A DNA stretch of 53,611 nt from UMGS621 sp964468815 (GTDB taxonomy: Bacteria > Bacillota > Clostridia > Christensenellales > Borkfalkiaceae): positions 1-53,611 of the forward strand of contig CAYXWN010000008.1 of NCBI GenBank assembly GCA_964468815.1. The letters run 5' to 3'. The notes under the pieces were generated by a model. That model had not been told where the DNA came from. It saw nothing but the letters and a program-made list of their open reading frames with translations, and searched no databases. Below are positions 9,415-19,388 of this stretch, piece by piece (position 1 is the first letter of the stretch; each line of letters starts with the position of its first letter). The position numbers were made by a program, and so were the translations under genes.

Positions 9415-9711
9415 AAGCCCCTCTCGAAAAATTAGCCGCGAATTTACGAAAAACGATGACATTATGCCTGACATAATAGATAATATTTGACATAATCACA
9501 CACGATTTCGCCAGAAATTAAAAGGCGATTTTGCATTTTTATAAAAACGGCAAATTCTACTCTCTTTTTCATTCTTTCTCGGCCTCTTTACCGATATAAC
9601 GATTGCTAAAAGCAATTTGTCCCACACTTTATAAAAAAATTTTCCGTTAAATCTCCTCTGTTTTTACCAAACAACCGCATTATCAAATCGAAAATTCGAC
9701 ACGATTTCTCG
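9415..9711. other. intergenic region, no gene seen
   Basis: AT-rich spacer upstream of the secreted protein gene. Apart from the three TGACATWAT repeats at 9457-9496 I see no open frame with a ribosome binding site, no RNA fold and no clear promoter. Promoter elements for the secreted protein gene are presumably close to the repeats. Confidence 0.5.
9457..9496 (+). promoter_or_regulatory. three direct TGACATWAT repeats, possible operator
   Basis: TGACATTAT (9457-9465), TGACATAAT (9469-9477) and TGACATAAT (9488-9496), at 12- and 19-base steps, lie immediately upstream of the secreted protein gene on the opposite strand. This looks like a cluster of half-sites for a DNA-binding protein. The regulator is unknown. 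Confidence 0.45.
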
Positions 9712-9765
9712 GCGAAAAAGAAAAACGCACGATCTCCCTAAAAAACAAGAGCACCGTGCGTTTTT
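9712..9765 (-). terminator. intrinsic terminator after the small membrane protein gene
   Basis: Inverted repeat with arms AAAAACGCACG (9721-9731) and CGTGCGTTTTT (9755-9765). On the minus strand it is followed by CTTTTTCGCC. It lies 48 bases beyond the stop of the 76-residue protein; its A-rich opposite flank makes it usable on both strands. Confidence 0.7.
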
Positions 9766-9812
9766 TCATTCTTAATCGTTTTTACGAATATGCTGCCTTT
9801 CGGTCAAGTATC

Positions 9813-10043
9813 TTACGCAAAAAATTTCAGATCGCCGCTCGTAATCGCAGTGACGATATCCAAAACATAGAAAATCAACGTACCGACACCCGAAAACAGT
9901 TGAAGGATAGCGGCAATCCAATGACCTCTCATAAAGCGCGTAATGCCGCCCAAAATCCAACTCGTTACGGGAATGATTGCGAGAATCAACGTAATCACTC
10001 TGCCGAGTCCCAAATTAAGATACCCTTTACCTTTCTTTGCCAT
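9813..10043 (-). CDS. small two-helix membrane protein
   Basis: A 76-residue protein with a basic N-terminus (MAKKGKGYLN) and two hydrophobic segments, about residues 13-34 and 42-66, separated by the short polar stretch TRFMRGHW. The layout resembles TM2/YqaE-like small membrane proteins, but I see no diagnostic motif and assign no function. GAGGAGG stands at correct spacing before ATG, a consensus-like promoter lies at 10096-10124 and a terminator follows, so it is a convincing single-gene unit. It lies just downstream of the giant surface protein gene but has its own promoter. Confidence 0.8.
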   Translation of the reverse strand: MAKKGKGYLNLGLGRVITLILAIIPVTSWILGGITRFMRGHWIAAILQLFSGVGTLIFYVLDIVTAITSGDLKFFA

Positions 10044-10095
10044 AGTAGACCTCCTCTCTTTTTATTCCGAACGCCGAAATTATCGACGCAATATT

Positions 10096-10124
10096 ATTAT
10101 ATCATAACATCCCACGTTTGTAAA
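10096..10124 (-). promoter_or_regulatory. sigma-A promoter of the small membrane protein gene
   Basis: Minus strand: -35 TTTACA (10119-10124), 17-bp spacer, -10 TATAAT (10096-10101). It lies between the terminator of the giant gene and the small gene. Confidence 0.75.
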
Positions 10125-10171
10125 CCCTTTTCCGAAAATTCGATCGACGTTTTGTTTCTAATTTTCTTTTC

Positions 10172-10209
10172 AAGAGAAAAGACGCAACGCAACTAAGTTA
10201 CGCCACGCC
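10172..10209 (-). terminator. terminator of the giant surface protein gene
   Basis: Minus strand RNA arms GGCGUGGCGUAAC (10197-10209) and GUUGCGUUGCGUC (10181-10193), pairing over 13 positions with many G-U pairs, three-base loop, then TTTTCTCTT. A related hairpin follows the decayed copy at 18572-18614. Confidence 0.75.
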
Positions 10210-10246
10210 TTTTTCAATTTCGCGCTAACTACCGCAAAAAGATTCG

Positions 10247-13200
10247 TTAAAGAATCCCCTTCCTTTTGCGAAGAATCATTAACGTAATAATCACACCGTT
10301 CGCCCCAAAAAGCACAACGACCGCAGAACCCAAAACAATCAATAACGTTTTTTGCTGTTCTTGCATTTCCTTGCACTCCGTAAGCGCGTCGGATAACGCT
10401 TTATCGCCGTTTGCGATTACGTCGTTTAAGTCTTTTTCCGTTCGCGTCAAACGCTCCGAAAGGGCGTTAATTGCCGTCTGCAACACGTTTTGCGCAGATT
10501 CGAGTTTCGCATCGAGTGTTTCGTCTTGCGCCTCTAACGCCGATTTTGCCGTCTGCAAATCGGCGGTTGCCTTTTGCAAGTCGGCGATCTTACCCGAAAG
10601 TTCTTTATCTCCGTTTTNNNNNNNNNNNNNNNNNNNNNNNNNNNNNNNNNNNNNNNNNNNNNNNNNNNNNNNNNNNNNNNNNNNNNNNNNNNNNNNNNNN
10701 NNNNNNNNNNNNNNNNNCCTTATTTAAATCTTCTTCGGATTTGGTTAAGCGAGCGGAGAGATCGTCGATTCCTTTCTGTAAAGCATTTTGCGCCGAAGTA
10801 ATTTTCTTGTCAAGATCTTCGTCTTTCTTTCCTAAATTCTCCGTCACCGTCTGCAAATCTGCGGTTGCCTTTTGCAAGTCGGCGATCTTACCCGAAAGTT
10901 CTTTATCTCCGTTTTCGATCGCCTTATTTAAATCTTCTTCGGATTTGGTTAAGCGAGCGGAGAGATCGTCGATTCCCTTTTGCAAAGTATTTTGTGCCGA
11001 AGTAATTTTCTTGTCAAGATCTTCGTCTTGCTTTCCTAAATTCTCCGTCACCGCCTGCAACTCGGCGGTTGTCTTTTGCAAATTCGTGATCTTGCCAGAA
11101 AGTTCTTTATCTCCGTTTTCGATCGCTTTATTTAAATCTTCTTCGGATTTGGTTAAGCGAGCGGAGAGATCGTCAACCGCCTTTTGCAACGAAGTTTGTG
11201 CCGAAGCAAGACTTTCGTTAATCGTTTTGATTTGCTCTTGCAACGCGCCGTCTTTCGTTTCTAACGCCGTTTTTGCCGCCTGCAAGACGGAAACTGCGTT
11301 CTGCAAGTTCGTAACCTTGTCGGATAACGTTTCGCCGCCTACAAGTGCCTTTTCTAAGTCTTTTTCCGTCTGTGCTACACGTTCGGTCAGCGTATTGAGA
11401 GAACCTTGTAAGGCGTTTTGCGCGGAAGTTATTTTTGATTCAAGATCATCGTCTTTTTCCGCCAAAGTTTCGGAAGCCTCTTGCAAAGCGGAAATCACGC
11501 CTTGTAGGTCGGAGATCGCTTCGGATAAATCCTCACCGTTCTCGATCACCTCTTGCAACGCGCTTTCCGCGTTTTCCAAACGTTCGGTGAGCGCGTCGAT
11601 TTCCCCTTGCGGAATCGTCCATTTCGCCGTCAAAATCAAGCCGTCTATCGCCGGAACGTTAAAGCCGTACATCAACTCGCCGTCAAACCAACCGATCAAC
11701 GTGCGCGTATTATCGGGTACGATCGGAACGAGCGCGGATTCCCCCTCGCTCAATACGAGTTTCGTGTAAAGTTCGCCGTCGCTGTAAAAATTCACCGTAA
11801 TCGTGTTTTCCAAATTCATATTTTGCATTTCCGCAAAATAGAACCCTGCGTTTACCGCGCTGTTTACAGCGTTCACATCGCCGTAGAAAGAGGTCGTCTT
11901 ACTCGCGGAGCGCGTAATTCCCCCTTCCGCATACACCGTACCGTCTACCGCGCCACCATTCGCGTAAATACTGCTTTCACTGTAAATTCCGCCGCCGTAC
12001 GCAGAAATGTCCGTCCTGCCGATCGCATTACAATTTTTAATCGCGCCACCTTCCATTACGAACGTGCCGTTATTGAAAACGCCGCCACCCAAAGCAACTA
12101 CGTCTTGCGCCTCGGCAGTACAACTGTCGATCACGCCGCCACAAACGGTCAACTTACCGTTCGTCGACACCATAACGCCGCCGCCCTGTTCCGCAGAACA
12201 TTTATAAATCGTACCGCCCGAAAAGAGCACCTCGCCGCTTTCGATCAAAACACCGCCGCCCCAAAGGGGTATCGTTAAAGACGTTCCCGTTCCGCCCGTA
12301 ATAACGCCGCCGACGGGAAGGGCGTTATCCGTATGCGGCGCGGTCGGCGCACTGTCGATAACCGTAAGTTTCGCACCGTCCGTCACCTTAATAACGCTGC
12401 CTTTGTTTTCGTTTTGATAGCACAAAATCCGTCCGTTTAAGTCTAAGGTCGTATCGCGCGAAATCACCAGCGTTTGATTTATCACCGCGTCGTCTAAGAG
12501 TTTTAAAGACGTCATACCCTTTTCTACCGCCGCCAACAGATCTTCTCCGTTAGAAACGCTTCCGCTCTTTACCGTCAAACAAACGCTGCCCGTATATTCG
12601 TAGGCAACAACCCCGTTTATCGTCCGCGCGGATACGCAACGGAATAAATAGCCGTCCATTTCCGTGCCGAGCGTGCCTAAATTAAAGGTATTGTAAGTCT
12701 CCGCCGTCGATTCGCTATATACGATCGGATCGCAGAACGCTCCCCATTGCCCGTCCTTAAACACTTCTAAACGGAACGTATCGCCGACAATGGGATTTGA
12801 CGCTATCACGAAATTCACGTCCGCATACCCAACCCAACCGACTAATTCGGTCGGTTCAGAAGTAAACTCCGGCGCGGCGACGTACGTGCTTTCCAACTCA
12901 TTCGTCAAGATAGTCCTCGTTAAATTCCCTGCCGTAAAGGTCACCGAACACCGCCAAAGACTCGCGTTCTTTCCCTTTTCATCGACCGAAAGCGTATTGC
13001 GATCGCCGTCGATACCGAGTTCGGAAACGGATGACCACGTTTCCCCGTTTTTATATTGCCAATGATAGGTAAGCGACATATCGTCGGGTGCGCTTGCCTC
13101 CGTACTAACCGAAACGGAATTATCGCGGTTATACGTAAAGTTAGACGGATCTGCTATCGCCGCACCAACGGAAACCACGTAAACTTGAAAGGATTTCGTA

Positions 13201-16200
13201 TAGAGATCAATATTATCGACCGTAGCCGTAATCTTGGCGCGGTAATAAGTTTTACCGACGCCGTTCACGGGCGCACGCAACTGATAGTTATAGGCAAGCG
13301 CGTCATGCACTCTGCCGTAATCTTCCCAACTTTTACCGTCCGCAGAAGATTGCCATTGTACGCTGCACGGATAATCTCGGTCAGGCACAAAACTAATCGT
13401 GAAATATTTGATTTCTCCCACCGTCAAAATCGAATCGACAAGGGCGTCTTCGTTAACCGTCGGAAGACGGACTACTTCAACTTTTACTTCGTCGCTGTAA
13501 TGAACGATATCGTCATGCGAATCGTCCGTAAAGCGATAGGTCAATTGACAGCGGTAATACGTGGCTTTGGGCGCACTCGTCAAATCGCCTAACGCGTACG
13601 TATCGCCCGTTGCGTTTTCGATATTCACCCAATTGCCGCCGTCAACCTTTTTCTGCCATTGTTGCGTGTACGTGACGTTTTCCACGCTGCCCGTCATTTT
13701 ACACGGAAGAACGACGGAAGAATCGTCCGAGAACACCCTTACGCTAGAAGGTCCCGTCTGAATTTCGGGCAACGGTTTCACCGAAATCGCACAAACGTTG
13801 GTATATAAATACGATCCGTCTTGATTATCTTTCAAAACACCGCGTACCTGCCACCCGTCCATCTCGTTTCTCAGACAGATAACTAACATAGCACTTAATA
13901 TCGTACCCGAACCGCCGCTCGATATCGTAAGACTTCCCGGCTCAAACGCCTTGTATTCGGAAGCGTCCTTCCAAGTCTGCCCGTTATCTCGGCTATACTC
14001 CCAGTAACATTCAACCGCAGGAACCACCACGTTCGTTATCGGCGCCATAAGAGGGATCTTTTCTCCGCTAAAATCCTCGACGGACGAATTAATTTCACCG
14101 ATCGCCGGCGCGCCGCGCTCCGAAAAGGAAACGGATTCCGAATAATAATCGGGGATTGCTTGCTTACCAATCGGCTTAATGAGTTGATAAAGCATTGCCC
14201 TGTATTCCCACGAAATCATTTCGTCGTTTTCAAACTTTAAGGCGTACGTAGGATTACTTTTTGTCGTATCGCTAATGCTAACCCACTCGCTCTCAGCGTC
14301 TTTTTTTGCTTGCCAAGCAACGAAAAGAAATTCGCGCCAATCGTCGCGATCGTTTGGATCTACCTCTAATTTTAAGGTAATCGTATCGCCTTTTTTAACG
14401 TAACCCGTTCGAGGACTTACACTCATGATCATAATGCGCGGCTTTATGCTATACGAACCGAGCGACGTATCGGACGCCGTCCCCGCGCCCTTGCGATACA
14501 CCTCGCACGTGTAGGTGCGAAATTCGTCGTCAAGCACGACTTCGTTTACCGTATAGAGCAGCGACTGCCCTACAACAAGTTGGGTTACTTCGCTCGTTTT
14601 TTCGTCCACGTAGAACCACTTGGCAAAATACCCTTCGGGCAACGTTTGCGTTTTAGAATCCCTAAGTTCCGTTCGCAATCCGCTGTTGATTGCCATGTTA
14701 AAAACATACGCTTGCACGTAGCCCGCATCAAACGTTACGTCTTTGTCGCCGACCGAAACGTAAGCGTATTCCTTTATCGGCTCCGGCGTAAAGTAGAACG
14801 TTTCGTCCGCTCGCTTAAAGGTGTAAGTGGTTACGTCGTCCTCTTTTAATACCTTTTCCGGCAACATATAGTAGTTGTAGCCCGTCGACGGCTCAACGTA
14901 GATGCTGTTTACAAATTCTTCCAAACCGTCCGCTTCCGTCTTTTTGACGTAAAAATAATATTTTCCGTCAATCAGTTGTGAACCTGCAACGTTGTACCCG
15001 TTGTTTACGGACATTCCGTCGTTCGCTACGTCCACCGTTCCCTGAACGTTGCTAAAATCGTAGATGATTGTGTTGTAATATAATTTGAAATATTGTCTGT
15101 AATACTCTATATCGTCGATATCGACTTTTACGTTGCCGCTTTTAAAGGACACCTTGTCGTTGTAGGTTTTGTCTATCACGCAGTTTTTTACCGTTGCAAC
15201 GTCGATTGTCAGCGAACCGGTTTCTACGTAATAAGTCTTGTGGTCGATGCTAACGCGCGGCTTGACGGTAAGATTTTCGATAACCGCCTTTCCCTCTATG
15301 GTAACACTGCTCGAAGGCGCAGTAAATACGTGCACGTCACCGTAATTCTCGCCCTCCTTTAATTGTACCGTAAGACTACCGCCAAGCGTTTCGTAAAAAC
15401 GATCCGCTTCGCCGTCCGGCTCGGCAATAACGGTGAAATCGCCGGACACAACGCGGACGTTACAAGGTCTGCCTTCTACCTGTGACGAAAAGTCCGCTTC
15501 GTTAATCACGTTGCTTTCGAGGTCAACGCAATTGCTAAAATCCATATTCCAAGACGCTTGTTTCTTTCCGTCTTGGTCGCGCAAATAAACGGTATCGTCC
15601 TTTCGGTATTCCACGATAAGGCTACGTTCTATGTTTCCTCTTTCCGAAGAAGGCGTCGCGAACGCATATTGCACGCTTCCCTCCGTCTGTATGTAACCGA
15701 CAGCCCACAATTGCGTAACAGGATTAAAACAAAAATCCTTTATCGCTTGCCTTGCATAACCGAGATAAGGCTCGGTAGAGGCAACCAATACCGCATTTCC
15801 GCGCCCCTTGCTTTTTCCTCTCAATCCGCAAAGAGTGGTCGATTCTATCAAATGCGCATTACTGCTAAAATACTCGCCAACGTAGGAATTTGCATTGACA
15901 AAAGCGTCGTCGTATAAGTTAAGTTCTCCGCAAATTCCGCTAAGTACAGAGCCGGGACCGTAATCAGCATGGCAAGGTTGCCACCCTTCTTCGATACGAG
16001 CAGTTGCATTAACGACGGAATTTGTTACGTTTATATAAGAGGCAGTTAACGCATACACGTTTTGCCCGCTACAAGAAGGGATATATTCAGTGGTATAAAC
16101 CCTGTTCCAAGTAGCGTCGACCGTGACGGTGGAATCTTTGATGTTAAAACTTCCGCCTCCCGATATTTCTCTAAATACACAAATTGTATCACTCGAATCG

Positions 16201-17195
16201 GTGATAACCCTTTTTTCTCGCTTTGACTCGCTTTGAGTTGTAAGACGTAAATCATAGTGTACCGAACCAAGCGAGGTTGATTTTGCTTTTATGGTTGTGT
16301 TTGTAACGTTAAGATCGCCATAAACGCAGATAGCGTCGTTGTAGGCATAGGTCTCTAATTTTATATCGTGAATATTCGCAGTACCGTCTACGTAAATTGC
16401 GTAAGTAGTTGCATACAATGACAACAGTCCGTTGCCGGTAATTTCCAGATCGCCGTCCCATAAAATACCGCCCATTTCAAAATACTTACCACATTCTGAC
16501 GAATACCGCCCCCAATTACCGGACCAATTAACGTTGCCGAAAACCACCGTTCTTTTTACGACGATTTTAAGTTTGCTTGGGCGATCGGGGCTGAACATAC
16601 AAGTATCTGTATCAACGTACCTTTCCAGAACAACCGGCTGAAGGACGGCAGTGTAGAAAAGTTCACGTTCCGTGCCGTCGATATCCTTGTAGTGTACTTG
16701 CCAATAGTTATCGGTATTTTTAGGAATAGTGTCAAAGAGAACGCTAATTTCGTTTTCGTCGCCGATCGTAAGCGTTTGGGTGTCCGGATCATACTCCCAT
16801 CCCGCGCCCGAAAGATTTTCGGAAGTGACCAAGGTTTGATCCATCAAAAAACCGTAACTCACCTCTCCCGTAGGTAGCGGATGCGTGATAAAGTACTCGC
16901 TTACGCTTCTGAGCGCTAAGATGCTTATCAGTTCTTTTTCCTCTTCGGAAAGTTGATCATACGCATCTTTTGCCGCAAGCATATCGGCATATGCCTTTTG
17001 CTTGTCGGAATTCCCCATTTTGGATATTTTATCTCCCGTCGGAAGAGCATCTATTTTTTCTTGCACGGCAAGATACGCAGCTTGCTCTTGCGGTTGCGCT
17101 TCGCTTTGTGACGTACTTGCAAATGCAAAGCCCGTCGAAACCATACAAAAAACGAACGCCAATATTGCCAAAATACCGATAAAATATTTTTTCAT
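10247..17195 (-). CDS. giant secreted modular surface protein, interrupted by an assembly gap
   Basis: Read through the gap, the protein has over 2270 residues. Order: signal peptide (1-27); beta-helix-like carbohydrate-binding-type region with phrases such as LEITGNG (about 205-430); a long region of Ig-like units with paired W and C (about 910-1540); a second beta-helix rich in GGGV/GGAI turns (about 1545-1770); an InlB-type repeat ending in LTAKW (about 1800-1858); coiled coil of 68-residue repeats (from about 1865); and, after the gap, a single membrane helix with the tail MILRKRKGIL. There is no LPXTG. It is probably an adhesin or matrix-binding protein. The two parts are in different frames only because the gap is filled with an arbitrary 100 N. 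Its ATG overlaps the tetR stop by 4 bp. Confidence 0.85.
10440..11200 (-). repeat. tandem 204-bp (68-residue) coiled-coil repeats
   Basis: Units containing DDLSARLTKSEEDLNKA and GDKELSGKI recur at 204-bp steps (matching bases 10916 and 11120). Neighbouring copies near the gap are almost identical, while those nearer 11200-11600 and the last one before the membrane helix have diverged. The 100-N gap lies inside this array. Confidence 0.9.
10618..10717. other. assembly gap of 100 N
   Basis: Exactly 100 unknown bases inside near-identical coiled-coil repeats. By alignment to the next repeat, the flanks are missing 6 bases, or 6 plus a multiple of 204. Either choice restores a single reading frame through the giant gene. 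Confidence 0.95.
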
Positions 17196-17791
17196 TTAAC
17201 CGATTCTTCCTCCTGTAACCGATATTTTTCCATAAGCAATTGTATCCCTTCTTTTAATACCGAAATTTGCGCATTCAGATAAAACTCGTCCTCAAAAAGC
17301 GCGTAATGCACGCATGCGCGAATTAAAATAAAAATCAAAGGCGTCATGGTTTGATAGGGGATTTTCAATTGTTTTTCCAATCTCTTCGCATACTCGGTGT
17401 AACGGCGATTTACCCCCTCGAAAAACTTCTTCCCATGTTCAAGATATTTCGGATGCGTGTAAACTTGATACATCAACCGATACTTTTTCCCGTGCTTTTC
17501 GGCAGTCCAATACGGAATTTCCGAAATAAAACGATCCAACGACTCCGCGTCCTGAGGGGCTAACGCCATAAAATCGTCCTCTACCTTACTCATGCAATAT
17601 TCGGTAGACTGCACGATCAAATCGTCTAAATCTTCAAAATAGTTATAAAAAACGGCGACGTTGCAACCGCAATGTTTTGCAACCGCACGGATTCCGACGC
17701 CACTCAATCCGTTCTCGGAAAAGCACTCGAAACTTTTTTCCATCAACTCGATTTTTCTATTTAAATGCTGCTCTTCGTTTCTTACTTTCAT
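17192..17791 (-). CDS. TetR/AcrR family transcriptional regulator
   Basis: A 199-residue repressor-type protein. The N-terminal helix-turn-helix is typical: ENGLSGVGIRAVAKHCGCN (about residues 26-45), then VAVFYNYFEDLDDLI. The C-terminal ligand-binding part is helical and does not name a ligand. Its last codons overlap the start of the giant surface protein, so the two form one transcript. A perfect palindrome 14 bases before its start codon overlaps its own -10 box, which points to autorepression and control of the surface protein. Confidence 0.93.
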   Translation of the reverse strand: MKVRNEEQHLNRKIELMEKSFECFSENGLSGVGIRAVAKHCGCNVAVFYNYFEDLDDLIVQSTEYCMSKVEDDFMALAPQDAESLDRFISEIPYWTAEKHGKKYRLMYQVYTHPKYLEHGKKFFEGVNRRYTEYAKRLEKQLKIPYQTMTPLIFILIRACVHYALFEDEFYLNAQISVLKEGIQLLMEKYRLQEEESVK

Positions 17792-17804
17792 TTTTTCACC
17801 AACT

Positions 17805-17828
17805 TAAAATAAACATCTGTTTATTTTA
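17805..17828. promoter_or_regulatory. probable TetR operator, perfect palindrome
   Basis: TAAAATAAACA (17805-17815), spacer TC, TGTTTATTTTA (17818-17828): a perfect 11-bp inverted repeat. It covers the expected transcription start and the downstream end of the -10 box of the tetR promoter, the usual position for repression. Confidence 0.8.
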
Positions 17829-17854
17829 TAACACAAAACGCTTATAAATGTCAA
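17826..17854 (-). promoter_or_regulatory. sigma-A promoter of tetR and the giant surface protein
   Basis: Minus strand: -35 TTGACA (17849-17854), 17-bp spacer, -10 TTATAA (17826-17831). The -10 overlaps the palindromic operator by three bases. Confidence 0.8.
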
Positions 17855-17965
17855 TCGTTTAAGGTTACTCGCCGATTATTTTTCAAAAGGTTTTCAAAAT
17901 CGAACGCAATTTTTTGTCACGTGATTTTTTAAGCCCGTAAAAAAACAAAAACGCCCTCGCTTACC

Positions 17966-17994
17966 TTGCAATTTTCGGCAAAACGTGATATGCT
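17966..17994 (+). promoter_or_regulatory. sigma-A promoter of the C_GCAxxG_C_C gene
   Basis: Plus strand: -35 TTGCAA (17966-17971), 17-bp spacer, -10 TATGCT (17989-17994), giving a short leader with AAAAGGAA before the ATG at 18019. Confidence 0.6.
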
Positions 17995-18018
17995 AAACAA
18001 AAAAGGAATGAGAAAAAA

Positions 18019-18471
18019 ATGGACAAGGGCGAGCAAGCAAAACAATACTTTACGGACGGTTACAACTGTGCGCAGGCGGTGGCTTGCGCGTTTACCGAAA
18101 AAACGGGACTTTCCCTTTCTCAATCGGCAAAATTAGTCGCAGGGTTCGGCGGCGGAATGGGCAGATTGAGAGAGGTGTGCGGCGCGTTTTCGGGGATCGT
18201 ATTCGTGCTGAGCGCGATAGACGGAAACGACGCGCCGTCGCTCGAAAAAAAGGCGGCGTTATACCGCGAGATCCAAGCGCTTGCAGAGCGATTCACAGAA
18301 GAAAACGGCTGCCTCGTATGCCGCGAACTGTTGGGATTAAGGGTAAAGGCAGATTCCCCCGAACCTGCCGAACGGACGGAGCAATATTACAAAACACGCC
18401 CGTGCCAAGAAATCGTGGCGTCCGCCGCGCGGATTTTAGAAAAATATTTTGTCGAACGGGACTTCGAATAG
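18019..18471 (+). CDS. C_GCAxxG_C_C family redox-type protein
   Basis: A 150-residue protein with the conserved cysteine pattern of this family: GYNCAQAV near residue 17, FGGGMGRLREVCGAFSG near 49-65, NGCLVC near 97-102, and RPCQEIV near 132. The family is thought to bind metal or act in redox chemistry, and members in anaerobes are often encoded singly; the exact reaction is unknown. It is cytoplasmic, with no signal peptide. It diverges from the tetR operon with its own promoter, and I see no functional link to the surface protein. Confidence 0.88.
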   Translation: MDKGEQAKQYFTDGYNCAQAVACAFTEKTGLSLSQSAKLVAGFGGGMGRLREVCGAFSGIVFVLSAIDGNDAPSLEKKAALYREIQALAERFTEENGCLVCRELLGLRVKADSPEPAERTEQYYKTRPCQEIVASAARILEKYFVERDFE

Positions 18472-18571
18472 AAAACCAGCAAGAAAAGACAAATAGAAAA
18501 GGAAAAACAGAAATAATCTGCCCCAAAGAAAGTCAACCTTTTTAGGTGCATAATTATATAGCAAAAAAGGC
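18472..18571. other. intergenic segment with an IS-end-like stretch
   Basis: No gene is seen. Around 18520-18555 the bases GCCCCAAAG and AGGTGCATAAT recall the insertion-sequence terminus at the right edge of the window. The match is too short to call. Confidence 0.25.
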
Positions 18572-18614
18572 GAAAAAAGAAAAAAGGCGCGACGTAACCA
18601 AGTTACGCCACGTC
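18572..18614 (-). terminator. terminator of the decayed surface-protein copy
   Basis: Minus strand arms GACGUGGCGUAAC (18602-18614) and GUUACGUCGCGCC (18586-18598) around a three-base loop, followed by TTTTTTCTTTTTT. It is the counterpart of the hairpin at 10172-10209, with a better T tract. Confidence 0.75.
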
Positions 18615-19110
18615 TTTTTCTAATTTCGCGCTAACTACCGCAAAAGGGTTCCCCCGTTAAAGAATCCGTTTCCTTTTGCAGAGAATCATTAACGTAATGA
18701 TTGCGCCGTCTATTCCCCAAAATACAACAGCAGAAGAGATTAAAATAATCACAAACACTTTTTGCGTCTCTTGTGCTTCTTGTCATTCGGCAAGCGCGTC
18801 GGACAATTCCTTGTCGCCGCACGCGATTGCTTTGTTTAAGTCTTTTTCCGTTTACTCCAAACGCGCGAAAAGCGCGTCGATTGCTTTTTGCAAAGAAGTG
18901 TGCACGGAAGCAATCTTTCCGTCAAGCGTTTCGCCTTACTTTCCGACGTCGATTTTGCCGTCTGCAAGTCGGCGATCTTGCTCGAAAGTTCTTTATCTCG
19001 TTTTTGATCGACTTATTTCAATCCTATTCGGATTTTTCAAACAAGCGAAAAAACGTCAACCCCTTTTTGCAATATGTTTTGCGCCGATTTTTCGATTAAA
19101 AACACGCTTT
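18615..19110 (-). pseudogene. decayed copy of the 3' end of the giant surface protein gene
   Basis: Read on the minus strand, this stretch aligns with 10210-10730. It shares the start of the 3' untranslated sequence, the C-terminal membrane helix and basic tail (18660-18760), and two or so coiled-coil units with recognisable AQNILQKG- and LSDKE-like codons. It has in-frame stops (for example within 18780-18860) and frameshifts, and the upstream end fades into sequence near 19110 with no trace of Ig-like or beta-helix parts. It must therefore be a remnant of a second surface-protein gene that lost most of its body by deletion. No usable open frame remains. Confidence 0.85.
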
Positions 19111-19157
19111 CCGAACGACGTTTTAAGAAAAAACATTTCGTTCGATTCGCTTTTTAA

Positions 19158-19173
19158 AAACAAACGCTTGTTT
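19158..19173. promoter_or_regulatory. operator-like imperfect palindrome before the decayed copy
   Basis: AAACAA (19158-19163), ACGC, TTGTTT (19168-19173). The outer half-sites resemble those of the tetR operator (AAACA/TGTTT), and the site sits just downstream of a -10 box, as at 17805-17828. Confidence 0.45.
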
Positions 19174-19181
19174 ATCCTTTT

Positions 19182-19210
19182 ATTTTACATAAAAAAGGTC
19201 TCGATGTCAA
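19182..19210 (-). promoter_or_regulatory. promoter related to the tetR promoter
   Basis: Minus strand: -35 TTGACA (19205-19210), 17-bp spacer, -10 TAAAAT (19182-19187). The bases before the -35 (AAACGATTGACAT) match those of the tetR promoter (AAACGATTGACAT at 17848-17860), so both seem to share an origin. Confidence 0.6.
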
Positions 19211-19388
19211 TCGTTTCGCAACGGTCGCGCTCATTTTTTCGTTTTTTCGACATCTTTTCGCTTTTTATCATTTTTATCGGACTCATAAAGGAACCCCAAC
19301 TTATACCGCACGCCCCAAACCAAGCCGCAAAAACACGTCTTACTCCCCACAAAGGATAGCAAAACACAGGATCACAAGCCCGACACAA
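19211..19388. other. intergenic segment, no gene seen
   Basis: I see only short frames without ribosome binding sites here. The sequence is moderately AT-rich and joins the decayed copy's promoter to the 86-bp repeats. Confidence 0.5.

Noticed and set aside
10605..10620. Frameshift in the giant surface protein
   Set aside because: The two parts are out of frame only because the scaffold gap was given an arbitrary 100 N; the repeat-predicted size restores the frame.
10471..11769. A 432-codon open frame on the plus strand opposite the coiled-coil repeats
   Set aside because: It is open only because the coding repeats on the minus strand lack the matching stops. It has no ribosome binding site and includes the gap.
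18676..19359. A 227-codon plus-strand frame across the decayed copy
   Set aside because: It is an antisense shadow of the remnant coiled coil: composition is serine/phenylalanine-rich, there is no ribosome binding site, and homology lies on the other strand.
19185..19388. Possible 67-codon minus-strand gene
   Set aside because: It runs across the -35/-10 of the decayed locus and has no ribosome binding site.
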